Source of the DNA: Bugulina stolonifera
Taxonomy: Eukaryota > Bryozoa > Gymnolaemata > Cheilostomatida > Bugulidae
Assembly: GCA_935421135.1 (NCBI GenBank)
Contig: OW285196.1
Span: 13,203,001-13,267,000 of the forward strand
Reading direction: 5' to 3'
Length of the DNA stretch: 64,000 nt
Each line of letters starts with the position of its first letter. Positions within the stretch are counted from its first letter, which is position 1. Under the pieces are notes generated by a model that saw only the letters and a program-made list of their open reading frames with translations, did not search any database and was not told the origin of the DNA. A program made the translations under genes and the position numbers. Positions 49,490 through 61,868 of the stretch are shown here, one piece after another.

Positions 49490-50362
49490 AATAACACAGC
49501 ACGATTTTGTGTTGTTAGCACTGACTACTCCATAATGGGGATGGCAGGTAGGAAAAGGTGGCCAGAAAAAGTGGTAGAAAAGGTGGCCGTAGGGTAAACT
49601 AATCATTCAGCTAGGGAGCCCTTGGTTATAGCCAACCAGAATATTCTGATTTTCCAATAACAATAGTTTTTATTGAGCTTCCCTCCATGTTATATTTATA
49701 AACAATGCAAACATATAAACAAGTTATTACTAAACTGTAGTAATAAAACAATATTATATTATAGTTTAAAAAAATGAGTTACATGTAGTTTATTCAGCTC
49801 TGCTAATATAGTGCTACAAATATAATGTACAGTACATGTACAATTCATGTATGTACATGTATATTGTATTATAACTGCAGTAGTGTTGTTGAAGTTGTGT
49901 TGGAGTTATTCGCTCTACATTGATAAAATAATAATTCTTCATTGGAAATTATGCTTGAAATGTAATTATATTCAATTTACCATTTAATTTTAAAGTATAA
50001 CAAAAATATACCTAATAGAATGGATGATTGGCAACACCATGAAAAGTAATTCTCAAAATAATGAAATGTTCTGACTTACGAGGGAACTAGAATTAGCGTC
50101 CATATAAACCATTTCTGCGATTATTTATTATTTTACCCTTCTTCCATATACTGTAGGTTAGAAAACATTGTTATTATTACATAATATTTTGTAAATTCCC
50201 TAATATAATTAATAATTAAAAGTCATAATACAGTGTTCATGACAACAGACTAGAAAGCAAGCCTACATGTACATAAAGTTAGGTAAATTGGTAGAAATAG
50301 CATTGCATTATGGGTACTAGTATTCTCTTGGAGCGAATACTGTATTATACAGGGAGAGATAA

Positions 50363-53300
50363 TCACGAGGGTATACTTCCTGTACTCTGTAATATCCACA
50401 TGACTATATCGTAGACAGATGCAAATACGAAGAAGATGCTGACTAAATACTGCAGGTATGTTTGGTACTTTGATAGTGGTAGAGGTATTTTCAGATAGCT
50501 GAAAAAAAGAGAGAAAAATCCTAATACAAAGTTGGTTTTCAAAAATTGAGAGCCGCATATTCCAAATGAAAGTTGGAATATAAAACCAGAGGTACATGTA
50601 AAATGTCTTAAAAGTATGGTATGCGCTCTATGAAGAAATTAGGGATATTTTGCTGCTTCAAATTTAATTGGTTGATTGTTGCCCAGATTTATAGCTCTGG
50701 CACACCATTGGTAATGAGCAGTAGACCATATTAGTTACTTTCAGTTTTATTAATCAACAATTCAATGTAAGAGATGAAACTTACCTGTATTTCTCACTTG
50801 TACATCTCCAAAATATTATACCAGTGTAAAATCCAAGACCAAAGTTGACTGCAAACGACAACAATCGTTTCACGACGTCTATAAAACTCTACAATCGTAT
50901 AAGTAACACCAGTGAGAATGTCATGGTCAGTGTAACAGGCAAGTATGACGCACAGCTTTCCATACACACGTTAATGAGTGAGATGTACACATAGACAAAG
51001 TTCTACTAAACTCGTATATAAAACAAGATTTTACAAGATCCGCAGGTAAATTGAAAATAAAACAGATTAAATACCTTTGGATTGAACATGGTCACAGTGA
51101 ATATAGCAGCTAGAACTAAGAGATTAGTCAATGAGCAGACAACTCCTTTCATGCTTATCTTCTCTGTATTCCAACAGTTCCAACTTTCTTTCCACCAAGA
51201 GTTGACTAGGCCATCAACTGTTACATGGAAACAGGAGAATATAAACAACCCTCCATGAGAAGTTGAACTGTCACTCATAGTACACAAGAACAGTCACTGG
51301 AAACATTAAGGCTGGAGCAAACTGGAAGTGAAATCAGTCACGCGGCAAGTTATGAATTTTTAAATTTTCAAGCGAAATGATATAATGACTGGGTTGTTGA
51401 CCATATAGGCGGCAAGCGAAAATATCAAACATGTTTGATTGGAGCGAATTCGAAAATACTGCCCAAAGCAAGAGGGTCTCGATTGTTTCTCGCAAATTTT
51501 AACGATTTGGCATCATTCGCTTCCAGTCTGCTCCGACCTTTATATATCAGTGGGTGTGATTATCAGTGGGTGTGGTTATCAGTGGGTGTGGTTATCAGTG
51601 GGTGTGATTAGCAGTGGGTGTGGTTATCAGTGGGTGTGTTTAGCAGTGGGTGTGGTTATCAGTGGGTGTGGTTATCAGTGGGTGTGGTTATCAGTGGGTG
51701 TGGTTATCAGTGGGTGTGGTTATCCGTGGGTGTGATTATTGGTTGGTGCTTGTAAACTTTCCCAAAAACTGGTTCTCATCATAGACCAGCTTCACCAGGC
51801 TGCATGAATGTTGTCAAAGATTTTAAAACAATGCCGACAAAGACCATAACAAGAGAGAGGGAGAGAAAGCAAAAAAGATTTTAAATACTTTAGTATAGTA
51901 TCGTAGCCTTTGAGCAAAACAACTTATGTATGAGCTAACACAGCACCATTCAAGAGGCAGGACACAGTAACAACTTATCAGTATGGGCTAACACAGCACC
52001 ATTCAAGAGGCAGGACACAGTAACAACTTATCAGTATGGGCTAACACAGCACCATTCAAGAGGCGGGACACAGTAATAACTTACCAGCATGAGCTAACAC
52101 AGTACCATTAAAGAGGTAGGACACAGTAATAACTTACCAGTATGGGCTAGTACAGCACCATTAAAGAGGTAGGACACAGTGATGCTAACCATGATGAACA
52201 AAGAAACAACGAGAGCCACCCAATTATATTCAGGGTAAACGAGCTGGATTACCTAAAAAAAAATTAAAATTTGTAAAAAATAAAAGAATCTTTGATTCAT
52301 GGACATATTAATTAAATGTTTTAAATGATAAAAACTTGAATAGTAACCAAAACAGATAGATCCCTCTACATTTCAATCAAAACAATGGCACACAAAATGT
52401 GACAGCACATCCATATAAATATATTCAAACACCAACCTTGGAGAATACCGCAGTAGATATTTCCCCATTTTCTTGAGCTCTACAAAATCGACATAGATTC
52501 AGAGTCCTGTAACGCTTAGATAGATAGACAAAGTAAACATGGTTTCTAAGTTGATGTACAGTGGAACTTGCTTAATTCAGCCGCGGATAATTCAAAAACT
52601 TGGTTAGTTTAAACTATTAGCCTTGGTCCCTGCTGAGCACAATATAATGACTTTAATTAAGTGAACTGATCTTACAATTCAAACTCAGGTCTAACTCAAA
52701 CCAATTATGGCTGTCCCTTGGAGTTTGAATTAAGCAAGTTTCACTGTTTATAATTTAAATAAATCTAGAGCAGCACAGCGGCTGTGGGCTACAAAACAAA
52801 ATGTACAATAATAGTTTCATTCAAATCATTGCCATCTGTAAACCTGATTCTAACTCAAAATTAGTTTCAATTCTACTGTTAAGGTTCGACTTCTGTGGAA
52901 CAATAATAATATCTAACCTATGCTCCTACCTCAACAGTGTATAGTCTTGTGGTAGACAATGTGAACCACTATTATTACCAATAAGATGACCTATATCCAC
53001 AGAACATGGATCTATTTGTGGAACCACATTTAGAGCTGCCCAGCACCACAATATCTCCAGCACATAGCATGTAAATAGTCCAGCTAAAACCGATAATCGA
53101 AAATATCGAACCTGCAAAGACAAGAGTTTGTCATCAAATGCTTTTCTACTTATGCTTATCCAGGTGGATAAACACGACAATGACATAATAAAATTAAACA
53201 TGGTAAAGACCCATACTATAGTATTTTTAACCAGAACTATCTAAATACAGAACAGAAAACCCCTCTTTCCAATTAAAAAATGCAGCAATTAGTAAATGAC

Positions 53301-56300
53301 TCACTTCATGCTCAACAAATTTGATCTTAGAGAACAAGTATGGCATGGAGTAGTAGGTGCCACCGAGAGCTACAGTAACCATCAGGAACGTATCTCCGAC
53401 GTATCTGAAGTCGTTAGTCACATGATTGTGAACTGATGCACCCACTACGAATGCCATAATAACCTGTAAACCATAAATTCTTTTAAATTATGTGTTAATC
53501 CATGGGAGAACGCTATGATTCAAGTTGTTCTTCTTGCTAAGATGGAAATATATGTATAAAATACGTCAAAAGATGGTCGGCCAAACACTTTAACACCATA
53601 TATATATAGCGAGGTGGCCATAACACGAGAGGTGCTTCGTGTGTAGTTGGCTCAGAGCATATCTACTGCTCACCGGTAAAGTATATATATGCTTATGAAG
53701 TTGGAAGTATGGTAAATGCAGACATGTTCATTAAATGCTGGTTTGCATCATGTTGCAACAATCAGAAATACTAGATTATTGAATATTACAATGTATATTG
53801 ATGAGCTACTATATCTAATAATACTTACTGTTACAAGTAGTAGAGCTCCTTTAAATATAGTGAGTACACTAATGAGGGGGTTCACCAGCCCACGGCCAAA
53901 AACTGCCAGAACGTTAAGAACCCAGCAGAAAACTGGTATAACCTTTACAACACTGTATATAATATAACATAAGTGATACAATGTCACCGAAAACAACTAA
54001 TAAAAATTAAACAGGTTAATTCAAAAATTCAACAAATGCATCAAAGAGTATATAAGTTATGAAAGAGTATATTCTATATTATCTTTGTTATGAACTGGAT
54101 GATAGTATAACACAGTTACATGCATTACAAATTTATACACTGCTGTTGGACTAGACAGGTGAGGATATCCAACTTGGATAGTAGATACCATAGAGCTAGG
54201 GAGATAACTCTATGGTAGATACATACCTGCTGATGTTAAACACCTGTGCGTATGCTTGGCTACCTGCCAGCGCATAGCTAGTGCCACACGTACAGAAGAA
54301 ATACAAGTTATGCGCAATATAGACGTAGCCAATGACTTTGGGTAAGAAATATTTTCCTAGCAGAAACATGTTAACCTGTGGTTGCACATCTTCTACAATA
54401 AAACAAGGATTGGAAGAATACTGCTGTATTGCCTATGTGATGAAATAGACGTGAAGGAAATTATATATCAGAGCGAAAGGTAGAGATAAACAGAAACGTT
54501 CTGAGTCAATATATAAAACAAACACAAGAGGAAACTATAAAACTGATTGCAATGATTTCCTTTCAATTTTAACAATACCAACATTAAAAACAGGGTTAGG
54601 TACAATGTGCATTGTCAGGGATGGGGAATCGTTGCAAACAGAAGTAAAATCTTAAAAAAAGTGACCTTTTATTTGTTCAAGTTCAAAATTATAATTTAAT
54701 TTCAATCATGTACATAATGGCAAGCACACTTTAGCAATACAACCCCTATAGGAAATGTTTCTTAGAATATGCCAATCTTCAAGCAGCAATATTTAAATAT
54801 TCATAAATTATTATGCAAGGGCACAAACTTCAATGTGAAGAAGTCTGTGACAGGGACTGTTAGTTCATCTTTTGGGTGATAAATACTGGCAAATCAATCG
54901 ACAAGTGAATCACAATAACTTAGATAAAGGGAGTACAAGCAGGGAGAGAGAGAGAGGGGACAACACTAAATCATATGCATATTACTTGGCATGCGAAGTT
55001 GGCTAGCTAATAAAAGTGTTGCAGTTTGACATGCAAAGTATAGAATGGTCTAACAGCATTTCAAGATGAAGGCCACTGATGCTACCCAATAAATAAATAA
55101 ATAGTAAATGTAAGTGCTTGATACAAACCTCCAGTTTCTCCATCCAAATGCTAAAATATGGAGTAATTAGAATAAGAAAACAGAATTTAGCACAAGAAGA
55201 GGCCTTATATAGTAGGCGACATCAATTATATGTTTAAGGAGGAGGGAATGATGAATAATATGTGGCCCAATAACGATGCGCCTTTTTGATAGCTTGAAAT
55301 GTCCCAAATAATTAAAATGTCATTTCGGCAAACGAGTAATTTGCTCAGCAAGCTGGTTGACCGATGAATTAGCTGATAAGTCAGTTAGCTGACCAGTTAG
55401 TCAGTTGACCAGTGAGTCAGCTGACCAGTGAGTTATTGACCAGTGAGTTAGTTGACCAGAGAGTCAGTTGACTAGTTAGTCAGTTGACCAGTGAGTCATT
55501 TGACCAGTGAGTCAGCTGACCAGTGAGTTATTGACCAGTGAGTTAGTTGACCAGAGAGTCAGTTGACCAGTGAGTCATTTGACCAGTGAGTCAGCTGACC
55601 AGTGAGTTATTGACCAGCGAGTTAGTTGACCAGAGAGTCAGTTGACTAGTTAGTCAGTTGACCAGTTAGTCAGTTGACCAGTGAGTCATTTGACCAGTGA
55701 GTCAGCTGACCAGTGAGTTATTGACCAGTGAGTTAGTTGACCAGAGAGTCAGTTGACTAGTTAGTCAGTTGACCAGTTAGTCAGTTGACCATTGAGTCAT
55801 TTGACCAGTGAGTCAGCTGACCAGTGAGTTAATGACCAGTGAGTTATTGACCAGTGAGTTATTGACCAGTGAGTTAGTTGACCAGGGAGCCAGTTGATGA
55901 GTGACACTGAAGCTGTGAGGTGTCCAGTGTTAACCTAAAGCTATCACAGAATTACATTGATCATTGCACAATGGGAATCACTTTATACAGAAGCAAACAG
56001 ACAAATAAATACTGATGTGAGGACATCTCAAGACTATTGAAGGCCATAATATATGTAGTAAAACCTTTGTGAAATAAGTTCACCAGTTCCCACTAGTCAA
56101 TTCTTTACATATGTACAGATTCTTGTCATGTAAGTTTGTCATACTTCGTTTTATATATGTTTTAAACTGATAGCCTATGACTCAGTGTCTCCAGTTAGTG
56201 ACTTCTTATATACATGTACATACCTGTTGAATCTGTTGTATTAGCAAATGGACTCCTCTCATCAACCTCTTCATCACTAGAGGATTTATTTGTATCACTA

Positions 56301-58049
56301 GATGGAGGAGATCTCAATACTATTCTATCATACTTGTTTTTGTCATGATTCTATAATACACAACGCAAAACACTAGAATATCGTTTATATAATCCAGTGT
56401 TCCCATAGGTAGTCCTCTCTTGCAAAGTTAGTTAGTTAGTTAGTTAGTTTATTTATTCCTGTCTCCAACGTATGTCTGAGAAATATTTTGTCTGTTAGAG
56501 GAATAAAAAATATTTCTCAGACATACGTTGGAGACAGGAAGTGTAACCTACCAGTAACCTACCTCACTCTCTGGAGGCTCTCCTTGTATTTGTACAGCTA
56601 CCAACCTCTGTAGTGACTCTGTCATCATATATACTCCCATTGCCTACAGTGATGCACAAATGATATGATTTACACCTACATTTCATACATGCCATAATAT
56701 ATCTTCACAAACCAGAAAATTACAATATTATATATTCGAATAAATACAGGGTACAGGCTGTAATGGTCAAGTTTCCAATAATCCAGTTGTTGGTAAACCC
56801 AATTATTTTGTTATTAGGCAGCTACAGCTATAACTGGGTAATTCCACAACATGGATCACACTGACTCTATTATATACTGTATTATAACAGTTACTAGCTC
56901 TGTCACAACATATAAAAGTTGAACACAACCAAATTTCATAAGATTGATGCCGAGCGTCAGAGACACTCAGGCTTTCTCACTCAGCTTTCTTGGACTCCTC
57001 AGACATTGTGAGAGCACTTAGAAAGTGTATGAGAAGCAGGTTATGTTATTATTGCTTGTTGTATTAATTTGCTAAAATAATGCTTGTTCTTAGTTTAGAT
57101 GAACATATATGATTATGTGTAGCCAAGAAGACAATTAATAGGCTAGTCCTATAGGAAATATTTAGGCTAACTAACATACCTGCATTAAGAGGCACAGAGT
57201 TATCATAAATATAAATGGAACTAGACCAGCCCTGGCTAGGGTAACAGGCAGTCCTACAATACAATAGGAAAATGTCCAGTCAACAAAATAATGGTGATCA
57301 GTGGCAGATTAAACTACAATAATTTAACAATCAAGTTTCTCAGCCATGGCAATATGTTGTACGATAAGTTTCTAGATCAATACCACAAGAGGTAGCTAAC
57401 AATTCTAACACCTACCCAGAATGCCTGTTCCCAGTATGTATGCAATGGTGAGGAAATCTAAAAGAACACAATAAATCAAGTTATAACAAATTACATTCAA
57501 TTTTGGCCCGGATGTGCAGGGTTCACTGCCGTGAGAGTGAGAACTTTCCTGCTAACTGATTACTAAGTGGCTTTCTTCAGAGGTGGCTCCTCTGATTGTT
57601 GTTGAAAAAGTGGTAGAGTATATCATGGGATCTGCTTGAATGGGTCTGAAGGTCCCTTACTGTCACTTTGTAGAACTGGTAGTGCCATGGCATTTCTCAA
57701 TATTCATGACAAGCTTATTAAGTCTCCCCGATTTTAAACTCAAACTTTGGTACCCCACCAAAAATTAAAATGGAGACCCCCACCCAAATGCCGAATCTCC
57801 CTGATTTTCTTTAGTGGAACTTAGACAAGCCTAATTCTTGAGACTATTATTATTGTATTTATATTCATACATTATTTTATATAATAATAATAATAATAAT
57901 AAATTAATAATCATATCATATGAATTCTTTGGCCTCTACTCTGACTTTTTCTATCGAATCAACTCTAACTCAACTTTGAACTTACAGCATTGTAAATAGA
58001 CAAAAACATTTGATGCAAATGTCTCATTTGAACCTGTTGCCATCATCAT
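50363..58049 (-). CDS. TMEM104-like multi-pass membrane protein, copy C
   Basis: Fourteen exons in transcript order: 58049-57986, 57457-57416, 57253-57180, 56643-56563, 56350-56224, 54392-54227, 53952-53829, 53463-53305, 53111-52930, 52479-52437, 52252-52138, 51217-51075, 50888-50785, 50498-50363. They join in phase to 519 residues. The exon phases match A and B; exon 1 is longer by 6 bases and exon 4 shorter by 12, so C is the more diverged copy. It keeps the AYILGTGILGLPVTLARAGL segment, the NKSSSDEEVDE loop and SYALAGSQAYAQVF. N-glycosylation-type sites occur near the N-terminus (NETFAS) and in GNNSGSHC. Exon 10 uses a GTTGGT donor. The exon 11 donor is followed by a 53 bp array copying it. 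It is head to head with TRMT12, 923 bases apart. Confidence 0.8.
51309..51539. mobile_element. PIF/Harbinger-like MITE
   Basis: A 231 bp unit with termini AGGCTGGAGCAAACTGGAAG and, at the right, the complement of AGGTCGGAGCAGACTGGAAG. TTA flanks both ends (51306-51308 and 51540-51542), a TWA-type duplication. It sits in intron 11 of copy C. Confidence 0.78.
51547..51738. repeat. 16 bp tandem repeat, about 12 copies
   Basis: Units of ATCAGTGGGTGTGGTT with small variants, starting immediately at the right border of the MITE at 51309-51539. The plus-strand frame rich in GCGYQWVWL is a by-product. Confidence 0.95.
51919..52180. repeat. 53 bp array copying the copy C exon 11 donor
   Basis: Units begin near 51919, 51972, 52025, 52078 and 52131. 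The last holds the real exon 11 end (52138; CATACTG then GTAAGTT on the minus strand). Each extra unit repeats about 38 bases of coding sequence plus the donor. The unit at 52078 keeps a perfect GTAAGTT; those at 52025 and 51972 read ATAAGTT and would be dead donors. Confidence 0.93.
52559..52746. mobile_element. pogo/Tigger-like (Tc1-mariner) MITE
   Basis: CAGTGGAACTTGCTTAATTC at the left pairs with GAATTAAGCAAGTTTCACTG at the right with one mismatch. A CAGTG terminus with an AATTC-containing repeat is typical of pogo-type elements. A TA precedes the left end; the right flank reads TTTA, so the duplication is imperfect. It is 188 bp, in intron 9 of copy C. Confidence 0.72.
53644..53681 (+). 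repeat. Fragment shared with the SINE-like element at 22517
   Basis: TAGTTGGCTCAGAGCATATC and the bases after it match the 22517-22554 segment at about 33 of 38 positions. The first part resembles a tRNA A box (TTGGCTCAGAGCA), which supports a tRNA-like origin of the family. Confidence 0.6.
55360..55890. repeat. Degenerate GTTGACCAGTGAGTCA repeat, about 530 bp
   Basis: Fourteen- to sixteen-base units alternating between GTTGACCAGTGAGTC, GCTGACCAGTGAGTT and ATTGACCAGTGAGTT, with a longer block of about 95-110 bases repeated four times. It lies in intron 5 of copy C. The core GTTGACCA also appears in the 35 bp repeat at 11886. Confidence 0.9.
56456..56540. repeat. Perfect inverted repeat, 34 bp arms
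   Basis: The arms 56456-56489 and 56507-56540 are exact complements around a 17-base loop; they begin TTCCTGTCTCCAACGTATG. The right arm ends 23 bases short of copy C exon 4 (56563, minus-strand donor side). It follows a GTTA microsatellite. Confidence 0.93.
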
Positions 58050-58972
58050 TGGGTCCATGTTAAATTATGCTAGTGCCGCCAGTATTACATGACTATGTGG
58101 AAGTAGAAATTTAGTTGCAGCTAGTCAGTCTACTGCCAATGAATATTTATAAACATAATTATGTTCACTTTTCACGTAATATTATTTAGCATGGAATTCT
58201 AAATTTTATAGGTTAACTTCGTGCGGGTCATCGAAACGTAGTCCACCCGTATTATGGCTTTAACCTTAGAAAGAGTCTATAAAAACGCACACTGGTCCCT
58301 GTTGTCGTTATTATTACAGTAACTTTTTTTTAAAATGACAACCACTACTCCAGAGCTCTGACAAACAATACCCCTCTGATCTGTGATCTTCCAGCCAAAG
58401 ACTATGAACTTGTTTAATCAAAGAGTAAGAGATTTAATTTTTTGAAGACTTAGGCTTACTAGTAAAAGCAACGAGATCGTAGAAAACTCACAACCAAACC
58501 ATGGGGATCACATCATTATCATACGGATACGTGATCATCATTCATCTCATGGTTATGGCAAAGTTTATAGAAACTTTGGTTATGGTATATACTTGGTGTA
58601 TTTATTGATACCTACCTTCTTTGTTATGTCTTTTTGCTAACCTTTGTTATTTTTATTAAATTGTTTACAAATAATCAATCCAAACCAAGAAAAAAACATG
58701 ACTATTCTCTTTTTAAAATAAAAAAATGGAAACGAAATGAATTATATTTTATTAAATTAATAATAATTATATTATAAATTGAATGTAATAAATTAACTAT
58801 AGTGTTAGAATTAGTAAAGTATGATTTTTATTTTATAGTTAACTATAAATTTAACAAAGCAGACAAATATATTGCGGCATCAATCAATCAATGTTACATT
58901 GTATTCGTTCATGCAAAATGAGGTTACAAATGAAGGTACGGCATAACTGAAACTCTTTTTACATCCAGCTTG
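58050..58972. other. Head-to-head spacer between TMEM104-like C and TRMT12
   Basis: Should carry both promoters and any missing 5' exon of TRMT12. From 58620 on it is AT-rich. No promoter element can be assigned. Confidence 0.5.
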
Positions 58973-61727
58973 ATGATGGTAGGAAACACAAACAGCGATC
59001 AGAGATCTTTGGTGAACACTAGATTGAAAAGAAGTAACTTGCATCAGAATTTAAGAACTGTGATACAAACACTTTTAGGACATGGATGCTTACGGGTTGA
59101 TGGTAGGCTGCTATGCACACATTTCCAATTGCTCTCAATAAACTTTATTATATGTTTCTTGAGAATTATGTAAATATATTATATAATTGAAATTTACCAA
59201 CATATACTTGGCTCTCAGAATCACAGAATAAAAGTTGTTGTGTGGCTATTTCTACTACCAATCTGCGGCACATGATAGCAGTTGTATATTTGATGTTAGA
59301 CGAATACCCAGTCCTATTTTAATAATTAAGTTAACTTTATAGTATAGCTCTTTGTGCCATCAATATTTTGTTTTTTTGTGTAAATTTAATCTGCTTCTTA
59401 ACACAGGAATAATAATCAAATTATTTAGAGATGGTTTTTGGTTCTTTTGACTTGTGATGACAATTTATTCTTTCTTTATTGCAGCCGACCAATTGGAGGC
59501 TCTACTTAAGGAGATTCCTACTAAATGGCAGAGACACGGTGACTTGGTACTCTTTCCTGATTCATCGTTTGTTCAGCCATTTTGGCACGAACTGTCATCA
59601 TCATTTTGGACAGGTAGCCGTTATGCCTAGCTTTCATTATCCTAATCAATGATTCACTAGTCAATATGGTTTGATACTTTTATTGGCTGTCTTAAGACAA
59701 GCAGTTTGATTTGTTCAAGCTCGACTTGATTTGTTCCTTTATCTTTGTAATGGTCATAGATGTAGCCCAGGTTCTAAAAGCTAAAAGATTGGGTGTTATG
59801 GGTAGAACTAAATCAAATGGGTTTAGACAACCAAGCGTGACCCTGCTGCTTGGCACTGATGGCTGGACGGAACACAGTGACAATCATGTGAGGTAAGTTA
59901 CATGAAATATATTTGTACTAAACTTACAGATACTGTTGCGGTATGACATTTGCTGTCAGTGCCCTTGTGTTATGCCTGTAATGACTATGTTGATGTGACA
60001 CATGCACTCAGTGCTCTTTGCTATACTTACAGATACTGTTTCAATGTGACCCGTACAATGTTTAGCTCTGGTAACATCACAGAGAAGATGAGGGTAGCAA
60101 AGTTTGACTGTTCTGGACAGGTGGTTGTAGACCTGTATGCTGGTATAGGGTACTTCACTCTCCCTTACTTAGTACATGCCAATGGTAAAGCTTTACTTAT
60201 ATTATATTGTATGTTATATTGCAGTAGATTAGCCGTTTGGTGTATAATGGGACTGAATTTAATGAATCGCATGCCACAGAAAGACATACAATGTATTTTG
60301 GGACTTATGTTGATTCTAATACATCATGTACATCAGTTCTAATTGCAGCTGCAGGTTATATGGAAGTCATGCTACAATTATATAAAGCGGTGGGTAAAAC
60401 TTCAGTTTATTTGTTTATTGCAGCTGCACACGTTCATGCTTGTGAATGGAATCCAGATGCAGTAGCAGCCCTACGAAAAGGTTTACACAGGAACAAAGTA
60501 GCGGATAGATGTACTGTATACGAGGGAGATAATTCAAAGGTTTGTATGTTCACATGCAGTTTATAGTTAGTGAGTTGACTGAATTTTGAATGGACATTGA
60601 CACACATTATTCTATTCAGTGATGTGCTTACCATGCTGTATTTTAAGATGGACTACATCTAGTTGATAATGTAAAGAGGTGTTGTGGTTTATTCTATTGC
60701 AGTAAGAATGGTCCAGTGTTTTGTTAAGGACTATTTGGAGGTCATTTTAATTCAACTTGCAACTTGATTATAATGTTTGAGGCTGCAATGGTTTGATTCG
60801 ATTCAATTGAATGCATCAGGTACATGCATTTGAATGGCAAAGCTTAGATGCAATGCTGATCTCACCTTCTGCATCTCTATCTCTCTTCTGATAGGCTGGT
60901 CTAGTAAACATAGCTGATAGAGTGAATCTAGGGTTACTCCCATCATCTAAGGCAGGCTGGTCTGTAGCTTGTGTAGCCTTAAAACAGTCAGGCGGTTTCC
61001 TACATATACACGATTGCCTGAGGTAAGGATTGGAATTGTCTTCTCTTCTTATATTGTCAGTAGAAAATATAATCCTAGATATGTAGCACACATACCAGGC
61101 AAAGGTTAAATGTTAGAGTTATCAATTTCTTGCTTCTTTCTCCAGGACCTTAGTGATAACTTAATCAAGTCATCTATTTTGCTTTTGTATCATTTGTGCT
61201 CATATCTTATTATTACTGAACGTTCGATGCTGGTGAAATGTTTCTTTGTTGTTGTTTGAAGTTCGAAAGGTCAACGTCGGGAGATTTCCGAGCAGCTCTA
61301 CATGAAAGAGACTGCGGAAGAAATCAAAATGATACTTAGTAGGATTAAACCTGCCATTCAAGGTATTTGATATTATACTACTGTACATTACCAGGTTATC
61401 TAGGAGTTATCTTTCCTTTTTCATTCATTACCATTGAGTGATAACTCCTAAAAGTTGGTTATTATTGCAGTGTGAGGCTCACCAGTTTTCATATATCATT
61501 TGTTCAATGCACTTTAGTGGTTATCTCTGGCCAGTATCTGTATTACTGCGTGGATCAAACAACTCATCGCATGCATTTTATGAAACATGATTTGTTCTTT
61601 TTTAGATTGGGAAGTGCGAGTCCTTCACTTGGAGAGGGTGAAGTCATACGCCCCACATATTACTCATATAGTCTTAGATCTACATTGTATACCTAAGGCT
61701 AAAGGCACCTCGAATCAACCCATTTGA
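58973..61727 (+). CDS. TRMT12: tRNA wybutosine-synthesising protein 2 homolog (TRMT12 / TYW2)
   Basis: Transfers the 3-amino-3-carboxypropyl group of S-adenosylmethionine to the tricyclic base at position 37 of tRNA-Phe, the second TYW step toward wybutosine. Exons 58973-59102, 59485-59613, 59760-59892, 60033-60184, 60424-60539, 60895-61022, 61262-61362 and 61606-61727 join in phase to 336 residues. Family stretches: KWQRHGDLVLFP, GFRQPSVTLLLGTDGWTEH, FSSGNITEKMRVA, SAM-binding motif I VVDLYAGIGYFTLPYL (near 161-176), HACEWNPDAVAAL, VADRCTVYEGDN, ADRVNLGLLPSS, GGFLHIH and the C-terminal VKSYAPHITHIVLDL. Human TRMT12 is about 110 residues longer, mostly at the N-terminus, so an upstream exon may be missing; the ATG used follows an acceptor-like CATCCAG. 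The exon 5 donor GTTTGT is weak. Confidence 0.94.
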
Positions 61728-61862
61728 TAGACAAGTGTATATTATATTTTCTTGTATATATTTTGCATATAACTACTGTATAATATACAATATATTGTAC
61801 ATGCATATAATTGTATAGCCTATATTATACTATTCCAAATGTTAAATATAAGATGCTCCATC

Positions 61863-61868
61863 AATAAA
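61863..61868 (+). terminator. Polyadenylation signal for TRMT12
   Basis: AATAAATAAA about 135 bases after the TRMT12 stop, within an AT-rich 3' region. Confidence 0.6.

Larger units (their letters stand above)
48369..50362. other. Spacer between TMEM104-like copies B and C
   Basis: Two kilobases from the copy C stop to the copy B start. It holds two unexplained open stretches bordered by splice-like sites on the minus strand (48959-49085 and 49302-49489, listed separately). The rest shows nothing recognisable. Confidence 0.5.

Noticed and set aside
51439..51735. 98-codon plus-strand frame rich in GCGYQWVWLSV
   Set aside because: Encoded by the 16 bp repeat and the adjacent MITE.
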